Made by a program: the position numbers and the translations under genes. A stretch of 64,000 nucleotides of DNA from Acanthaster planci (taxonomy: Eukaryota; Echinodermata; Asteroidea; Valvatida; Acanthasteridae): NCBI RefSeq assembly GCF_001949145.1, contig NW_019091516.1:167196-231195 (forward strand). The letters are read 5' to 3'. Below are positions 55,874-64,000 of the stretch, in pieces. The notes below the pieces were generated by a model. The model searched no databases. It was not told where the DNA came from and saw only the letters and a list, made by a program, of their open reading frames with translations. The number at the start of each line of letters is the position of its first letter. The first letter of the stretch is position 1.

Positions 55874-58800
55874 TGTATGCATTTTACGACAAACTGGTTC
55901 AGTATATCTTCATTGCTGGACATAAAATATTGATACCAGTACATTCAGGTTGAACTTTTCTACAGTGAAATACACCGAACAAATCCTTAGAAGGCACACA
56001 AAGCTTTGATGGGGCTTTGCCCAGTAAAATCCTCTCATGCTTCAAGCAAAGGCCAAGACATTAATCTGTCTTGATTTAAGAGAGCACCCAGGTTTTCATC
56101 AGGGTGTGAACACATCTGCAGAAATATGCCACTTTGTCAGCTCCTATCTATCAAGGAGGAGGCACCCGGAACCACGCTTTAGGTGTTAGCTCGAGCCATT
56201 CCCCCACCCCATCAAGTTCATCTACATGTTCATGTGCCTGAGCGACAAAGGAGGCTGGGTCTCTACTTGATGCCATTGCTGGCATACATGTATGGACACA
56301 TTTCGAGAAGGAAATTACACTGTACTTGTGGTTACATTACCTGGTGAGGCCGAGGACACCCAAGGGGATTGTGCCAAATGATACCATGCCCTCTCTCATT
56401 CTTGCACAAAACCCATATAAACTTACAGTGTCTAACATTTGTTTGTGATTAACCATGTTTTTTGCTTTATTTTGTGCCAATTTTCATCTAAAATATGTAA
56501 ACCTCATCCAGTATTGAAGAAAGAGACAGAGGCACAACTTCCTCAGGTGTGGAATTGCTAATCGTTACGGAAATATATTCAGAAACTTCATGGGAAATAA
56601 ATAAATTGAAGAATTTGTTTCATACCATGAAGCATTATTCATTTAATGCAATATTATTTTGACGAAATTCCTGTCATTGTGAGTGTTAAAGAAAATATAT
56701 TCAACAATGGCAGATCTAGGGTACATGTATATAAACGTGTAGGTGTACATATGTGCTGTTCTTCAAGCTATTGAACATTTTAAGAACACATAACTTACCC
56801 ATAACATGTAACGCTGTTCATGTACCAGGGTAACAGCATCAAAGATATTCTGAAATTATGGCATAAACATTTCACTGATTCCTGAAAAGATGTACATGTA
56901 CATGTACAATGCAAACATTCATGTACCATATGTTTGCATACAATGTTCATTTGACTTAATGGCCAATGAAAGATATTCCCTAATGTCTGTTGAAGCAAAA
57001 AAACCCAGACAAACAGCTTCAAAGTACAGTAGAACACTATTATTAGGTGGCAAATTCTCTGGTAATAGCTTTAGTACATGTAGATTTATCAGAGCTACAT
57101 GTAGTTGCTGCAAGGATTCCACTTGTGTACTTCCTATTGCTAAGAAATTTGCTGATGGCCTGGGGAATATCAGCCAGTATAACGTATGAATGTGGGGTTG
57201 GATTTCTTGCTCTGTAAGCGTTCATCATGAAGCCTCTAAGGATGATATCATGTACATGTGTGCATGTAGTGCTTGTATGTGCATTTGGGTGTGTGTGAGC
57301 AGCTACCGTATGATGTTGTACATGGTACTTGTGGAACATTGTGAAAGAAGGTTGATGATCAAAGTGGGAATGATTTCAAAACTATAAAAGAAAGAATTAG
57401 TGGCACAAGTACAATGTTTATAAATGACTGTTGCTTTACAGTTCTGTTATGGTTTTTCATTTTAAAATAATTTCTTCCAAATCTCAAATTCCTGGCTGTG
57501 TAAGCTAAAGTGGCAGATGTGAGGAGGTACTTATTGTCCTGTTGAGAGGACCAACGTACATTTTTTCGTACACATGTATGTTAATACATTTACATACATG
57601 TACATACATACCTTGTTAGGGGGGATTAGTTACAGATAACTTGCTGATATGTAAAACCCACATTTTTGAAAGCTGGCCTTGTCGTACTGCACTCTGATCA
57701 GACCTCATACACCTCACATACAAACTGGAATGCTGCCTTCGTAGCCCTTCACAAAGCACACAATTGATCCTATAAATGCAGTTCAAGAAGGTTGTTTTAC
57801 AATTTCAGGTTGACATTGACGCGTACATGTACACACTACATGTATATCGAGTTTGCCTTGAAAAAACAGCAATTATATTAGCCCAGGAATGTGTTTCATT
57901 TATGAAAAAACTATTCGCTTAGCTAAATAAAGTATTTTCCATTTCCCATTGTAATGGCTGCATGTAACTGGCTGAACTCAAGATTGTTGACCAGCCTAAT
58001 GATAGCATCAATTATAGCCCACTGTTGCTATTTAAACAAAACTTGTGATTGACGAGGGCCCCAGCCCATTTACCGTGTATATTTATATGCTAGCAGTCCA
58101 TGTTAAGTTGTGCATCTATCATTGATTCACCATGTCTAGAACTGCACTTAGAGGTACATGTACATGCTAAATGTACCACATAGCCATAAATACCAATGTT
58201 CTTTCCAAAAGATCTTACATTTACACGTATGTGTGCTCGCATAAATTATTTCAACATTCACTGTACGGTTACCAGTACATACATGTTCAAACTGTGACAC
58301 TCAGAAGAGCAAACTTTGAAATGATAAAAAACCCTAGAACGTGTCAATTAGCATACATGTATATATGAAGTATGGCAGACGCAATACGAGTGTGCTACCG
58401 GTATTTGAAGTGTGTAATTTTGAGCAAATTGAGGTGTAACCCAAACCAAATATGTAGTGCCCTCCTGCTGTGTCGGCCATACTTCAGATTGGCTTGTGAG
58501 TTTACTGGGTCAGGATTTTACTTGGTAAAGTTTGGCTTGACAAATATACTTGTATAATTAAACACTGAGTTGTACATACATGTATAATTCCTGACTTTGC
58601 AAAGTTTGCATCTGCTAGTGTATGTACATGTATGTACATGTATTTACACATACATTTTCTTTTTCACAGTCATTTTCTGTTTTACAACTCTCGTCAATCA
58701 TGATTTTATAGGGTATTTTTCCCCAGACTGACAAAATAAGCAAATAACATTCATGTAACGTGTTTCAGTAGAATGTGTTTAATTTCATTTTCCCCTGTAA

Positions 58801-61800
58801 CTTTATTGAATGATGCTCAGTGTGTAGGCAATGCAGAAACATGTATGAGAACATGTACATGCAGCTGGTAAATGACCAAAAAAATTACTCCTTACTGTGA
58901 GGTGTAGACTCCCATGTTGGTATGTATATATTTGCATAGTCTCAGATTCGTATGTAACTTGCGAATAAAGTTGGCAGTATATATGTACTTGTGGGTTTGG
59001 TCATTCCTCCATGGTTTGGCTCAACTCATTGGGCCTGTTACGCTAAGTGCAGAGTAAGTACAGGTGTTTGGTGGTTTTTGGCCAGTCCAATTAAATGCAA
59101 AGCACACAGTGGAAAAAAAACATGGACTTTTTTTAGTTACAGTAGATGAACCTGTAATTAACGTGGGTTGTTTTGTATTGATTGGATCCGCAGTGAAGTT
59201 AATTGATCACTGCACCTGTAAATAATGCTGCCTTGTTGCTGTGAGGATGTGTACATGTAATGTACATGTACACGTATTCCACAGGCAGTTAGCATAAATT
59301 ATTTTGGTTGCACCCTCCTCCTGGTTCAGGAGGAGACTGCTTGCAGCGTCCTCTGTCAATAGTCCACACCTTCTATTGGCTGTCGGACTTGTGCTTGCGG
59401 GATTGTATTTTGTTGTGTGCTTGTAGGGAAAAAAATAATCCTACCACTATTTCAAATCTTGATTTTCTTCAGAAGGATAAAATTTTTTTCTAACATGTCT
59501 ACAGAGGGGTTCAATGAGATGCTTGTATACATACAGCCGTGAAAATTAAGTAAAACAAATTAAGTGTATTAAACAAACCAGGATTTGATATTACATTGTG
59601 TAACCTGTAGTAAACATATATCTGTGTACATGTAGTTCTTGCAGCTTTATACAGTTAATCATAAAGACCTCATTAACTTTGCTTTAAGATGTGTACCGGT
59701 CAATGTACCGGTATCTTCAAAGATTGAAGCTCTTCATAATCTTTTTCTTCCACCAGCCTCTCAACAGAGAATGCAACAGTGAATTCTTTGTCTCCTGAGG
59801 TGCTACTGCAAGTTTCCACAAAAGGCAGCTTTACTGTAATGAAAAATGGTTTCTTTCTGCACAGTGGTTGTTGTGATCATGTCTTTTTTCTCTAAAGCTT
59901 AGGAGATGATACAGATATCACCCTAATCGCAGTCACCAGACTATTAGATTAAGATGGTAGGAAAAAGTTCACAGCAACACTCAGCTCAAATGAGATGTCT
60001 CAAGAAATTATTTGCCATACCGAGGCTGCTATTGACCCGAACAGTCCCCAATTCCTCCACTATCAATTCAATTTTGTGCACACCGTCAGAATGAATGTGA
60101 GATTGAAACCTGGGTTATTTACGTTTTGCTGGCAGGCCAGTAGCAAAACCTAAATCACTTGAAGTCAATATGTGCAGGTGTTTAAATTAATGCAGACATA
60201 CCATATGTGCATACAGGTACCATCCCACCCTACCTGAATGAATGCTTGTTGCACGTACACTGCCGTCAGCAACATTGGTGCATACATATTCAAATAGTAC
60301 ATCTTGGGATACGTTATCTCGATATACATGTAGTTGTGATCTCTCTCAATCGTTTGAGGGGTAAAGGCAGAATAACTGTGCTCAGACTACAGAAAGGTGG
60401 GCTCAGTGAGTCATTTTGCGTGGGCTTGTAGACAATGAATTTTGAAGAAATGGATCAGTGGCTGCAGAGAGTGAGTCTACATGTATATACGAGGAGTACA
60501 TGTATTTAGGTACAATTTGAATACCAGGAGTCGGTTGCAGACTGCAGAATTTTTGATGGAGACATAGATGTATATATTTACATGTACCGCCATACCGGTA
60601 TCTTAAAAACAAATGTCCAAATATCCATAGACAGGACAATTAAAGGAAACACAGTAATACACATACATGTAATTGGTACAATATACATTATGTGTCAAGG
60701 GTACATTTAGCTGCAATGGAAAATGTTTAGTACAAACCTCCAAAATTCACCTTTGTGTCTCATGAGTTAACTTCCTGTTCAGTGTTTGTTTCACCACATG
60801 CGTTCCACTACATTTACCTCGGAGTTTGTTGCCGCTTTTTTGGTTTTTATGCTAATGAGTACCTGTAAATTTCCATATTTGTGATGTCATCCCAGGAAGA
60901 AAACCTCAATTTTGCATTGGTTAGCGCTAAAGGACTCCTGCACTTTTAAAATATTTTGCTGGTCTAAATTGTCTCTCCCTTGGTGATTCATTGTTGTGTA
61001 AGTATATAAAAATCAGTAAGCAATCATTCCTTTCTCAGAAAGATTTTAGTGAGTATACCTGGTACAGTAACTTCTGGGTTCATGATGAAGAAAAGTACAT
61101 GTACATGTATATGTTTGCAGAAAAATTGTGTCTAAGAAAATCCATTGCAGCTACATGTACATCACTTTATAACAAACTCATTTCAGTTGCTGCGTGCACC
61201 AGTGTCCAGATGTCTGTGCCACATGATTTGCCTGAGCACATGCATATTTACATGTACATGTACATGTATGTATTAAACATGTACTACAGCAATGAAGAGC
61301 AGTGTTTGAAATCTGAGCCAGAGATCCATTTCTCTGAAATTCCAACTAGTTTTGCTTTTCTTTCATTTTAGGACGTGATGCCTGAAGGGGCAGAATGAAA
61401 AAGTAAACTAAAAGCTTGCTGAAGTGGATGTTTTCTTCCTTGCGTTGAACTGCAGACCACAAGAGCTTAATGATGTCTTTTAGATTTTCAGATGTGACAG
61501 GTCAATTTTGGGCATATATCTATTTCACGTCAAGCAATTTTTCAGTTTCTATAAATTAATATGCTTGTATATTTTTTACTAAAGCCTTTTTTGGAGATTA
61601 TTTGTTAAAGAAGTCAATGCAATTTAACATATTAAAACCATATAAACATGAATGCATTTTCAGGAAATTGAAAGAAAAGTAGCATCGTAGATTGTCACTA
61701 ATAAAACAATTAGGGTGATCCAGTTAGTGTCTCCACGATCACCCAGGTACATGGACTCACTTTACTCCCCTACCCATATCCCCAACCCTTACGCCCAAAC

Positions 61801-62259
61801 ACCATTGCCAATATTGGCAATCTCATTATCTGCATCTGCCGAATCTATAAGCAAGATTGAGGTGTCCCGGCAGTGCTGTGAGGTTCTTGCAGAACGCAGG
61901 CAGCCCCCTGTTCAAGATTGCAAATTCTCTCACCTTTACCCCTGCAGATTAATTTAACTAGGCTGATTGAATTCACCCAGGTTTATTTCTTGCACATCCA
62001 CTGCATATGCATCATGGGAGCCTACAATTTTTATTTGAAGGAGGCTGAATCTGTTGTGTTGTTTATAGAATTGAACACACACGTTTTGATTGTAACCTTT
62101 TCTCTTCAGTTTGTTCAATTCTTCAGAGCTTCTCAAATACGTTTTGATGTACATGTACAGTATTTTTGAGGTATGGGACTTGAAAGGGTAGTGCATACAT
62201 GTATATTGTAAATGAAAAGACATTAAATCATTCAAAAAGCTTCTAGATTTGAATAGCTT
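55874..62259. other. NCX intron 2, distal part, nothing recognised
   Basis: About 6.4 kb without a recognised exon or transposon. Hexamer tracts are sparser than at 34-38 kb (about 56890, 57250, 57595, 57824, 58155, 58620-58640, 59250-59272, 61097-61108, 61250-61268). The open frames (for example 56890-57189, 60991-61371) have no domain. Confidence 0.4.
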
Positions 62260-62575
62260 TTAACTCTAGCCCCAGGCCTTTTTACGAGGAACCATCCTCA
62301 ATCATCCAATATCCTCTGATTTCGACATAAAAATTGCACTCTGCCTCAATCCTCCAAAATTTCTTGAAAATTTTACTTGGAGGTGTGCCTACTGCCTCAT
62401 CAGTCCTTCAAAATCCTTCGGCAATTCCTGTGATTACATTTTGTATGTTGAGGCATTGCAAAACGACACATGGTCTAATCCAGGACCATCATGCATGGCA
62501 TCCTTCGCAATCAGCCATGCACTTATTTTGCCATTCACCCTCAATCCTCCAAAATCCTCCAAAGTCTTTCTTTTT
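62260..62575. repeat. TCAATCCTCCAAAATCC dispersed repeat, copy 2
   Basis: Starts TTAACTCTAGCCCCAGGCCT and carries TCAATCATCCAATATCCTCT, CCTCAATCCTCCAAAATTTC and CCTCAATCCTCCAAAATCCT in the same order as 32872-33170. Right limit approximate. No ORF of note. Confidence 0.65.
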
Positions 62576-63085
62576 GATGTTTTCAAAAATAAGATTGTGC
62601 TATCAATAGATCAGAACTTCATCACTTCCGCTGTCATCCATATTCCTCTTGCACCTTCAAAATACCTCAAATACCCGGGGACTGAATGGTATCTTTAGTT
62701 TGAAGTTATTTTACATGTAAAGATCTTTAATCTTTAGTGTTTATATGTATACATGTACATGTAGCTTCAAGTTCCTTTTACTTCGTGTTTGAGAACAGTT
62801 CCTGGTGCTTTTTCCAACAAACTTGAGAAAAATATGTCAAATCAAATTAACTTGCACTGGTAACTTTTAAAAAGGTCAACAGTGACATTTGATATTTTTT
62901 CTAACATCAACTTCTGTGCAGTTCCATCTCAAATCAGTGCTGGTAATAAAACAAATAAAACTTTAAAACTTTATTAGGAGATGTGTAACAAATTGCGCAA
63001 AATAATGTTTGGCAGATAAGTTTGCCACTGTTTGCCCCAACCCCATTTCCATGGTGTTGAGCAGTGCACCAAATAATTTCTGAAA
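62576..63085. other. NCX intron 2, nothing recognised
   Basis: No exon or further repeat recognised; one TACATGTACATGTA at about 62750. Confidence 0.4.
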
Positions 63086-63257
63086 GTATCCCAGGGGTTA
63101 GGTAGCAGTGCCCCGATAAAGTATCCCAGGGGATAGGGTAGTAACGCTGAATGAAGTATCCCAGGGGATAGGGTAGTAACGCTGAATGAAGTATCCCAGG
63201 GGTTAGGGTAGAAGTGCCCAATAAAGTATCCCGGGGTTTTAGGTAGCAGTTGCCCAT
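63086..63257. repeat. 35-bp tandem array, 5 units
   Basis: Units start at 63086, 63121, 63156, 63191 and 63226, each beginning GTATCCCAGGGGWTAGG. The second and third units are identical, indicating recent duplication. The minus-strand open frame 62934-63398 runs through it and is a by-product. Confidence 0.95.
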
Positions 63258-64000
63258 GTGGTGTGTAAAAATGACCCTCTTTCGTTGAATCACAGTCTTG
63301 CCCTCACTGTCGTTGGTCTGTGAGGTGTAGCTTCGGAGACACAATATAAAATCTAGAAGTGTTGAAACCATACAGCCAAAGTTTAAAAAGGCCTTCAAGT
63401 ACCTACATTCCGGTAATAAAATATAGAGCCATGTGGTACATATGTACTAGGAGGTTTTTTACTGCAGAGGTGTTTTGCTTTTTCTGTGTGACAATGATTC
63501 TTAAGAGTAGATGTATTGTTTTAAATTTGACAGTCAATGCAATGTAGTCACCTAGCGGTACATGTAAATGTACATGGAAATATCCAGCCAGTTAATAGGA
63601 AGGCACAGTGTATAGCAGTTATTCCACTACCAATTAATGAAAGATACAAACCTCAATCAGAATGTCCCATAAAAGCCTCCGCAGCTGTAATTAATTGCTC
63701 TGGTGCAGCGGTGGGCTTGAAAAACAGTCCTTTATTAATTAAAGTTTAGCGACTGTAATTGTGCATTCAGATACAACATAGAATTGATTATTGCTCAGAA
63801 ATGATGAATTCATCATTAACCCCCAAGGGTGTGAGGTTACATACTGTACATTGAAATTGGAGAATTGAGGACTGTTAGGGTTTATGCACATACATGTACA
63901 TGTGCTGGTACATGTATGTGTATCGGTAGTTGTACATTTATGCACAAGTGCCATTGTACACGTGTGAGTAAAATTAACATGTATACATGTAAACATGTAC
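63258..64000. other. NCX intron 2, nothing recognised
   Basis: No exon; hexamer tracts at about 63558-63575 and 63891-63920 and at the window end. Confidence 0.4.

Overview
This is a eukaryotic (metazoan) genomic window, almost entirely non-coding. It has introns with GT/AG junctions, animal-type non-LTR, hAT, Tc1/mariner, Tigger and TTAA-flanked elements, a tRNA-derived SINE and two assembly gaps. The one certain gene is a sodium/calcium exchanger (SLC8A/NCX), read on the + strand from one very large exon (18871-21115). The dense TACATGTA/TACCGGTA palindrome background and the transposon mix suggest a marine invertebrate, such as an echinoderm, another invertebrate deuterostome or a mollusc. 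The species cannot be fixed from the sequence alone.

Layout. 1-4300 lacks the TACATGTA motif. It holds a CCGACGCCTCA fold-back repeat cut by an 833-base gap (1279-2111) and a possible terminal coding exon of an unidentified minus-strand gene (about 3722-3940). A tRNA-derived SINE lies at 4562-4833. A CpG-rich segment at 5270-5487 has a TATA-like box and two splice donors and is a candidate promoter and first non-coding exon for NCX. 5488-18870 would then be NCX intron 1. It carries (TACATG)n tracts, an inverted pair of repeats (6918-7412 and 16386-16865), a LINE 3' fragment (12060-12445), a striking VNTR (12905-13482) and a cysteine-rich open frame behind an acceptor (9059-9276).

18871-21115 is NCX exon 2: 5'UTR, start codon, TM1-5 with the alpha-1 repeat, the XIP-like segment, CBD1 and the first part of CBD2. 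It stops at a GTAAGT donor at the position where NCX genes are alternatively spliced. The remaining ~42.9 kb (21116-64000) shows no recognisable NCX exon (no rest of CBD2, no alpha-2 repeat), so it is most simply one very long intron.

That intron is a transposon graveyard: several MITE families with visible terminal inverted repeats, a hAT-like element with a perfect 8-bp target duplication (45047-45506), two related TTAA-flanked piggyBac-like elements (32328-32870 and 53254-53835), another TTAA-flanked element (24615-25411), a ~600-bp long inverted repeat (48690-49285), a truncated LINE (40435-41555), a Tigger-like end beside a second SINE copy (35465-35885) and four tandem-repeat arrays. 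I found no operon-like system, CRISPR array or complete tRNA/rRNA gene. The most interesting material is the unannotated repeat families and the genome-wide palindromic hexamer background.
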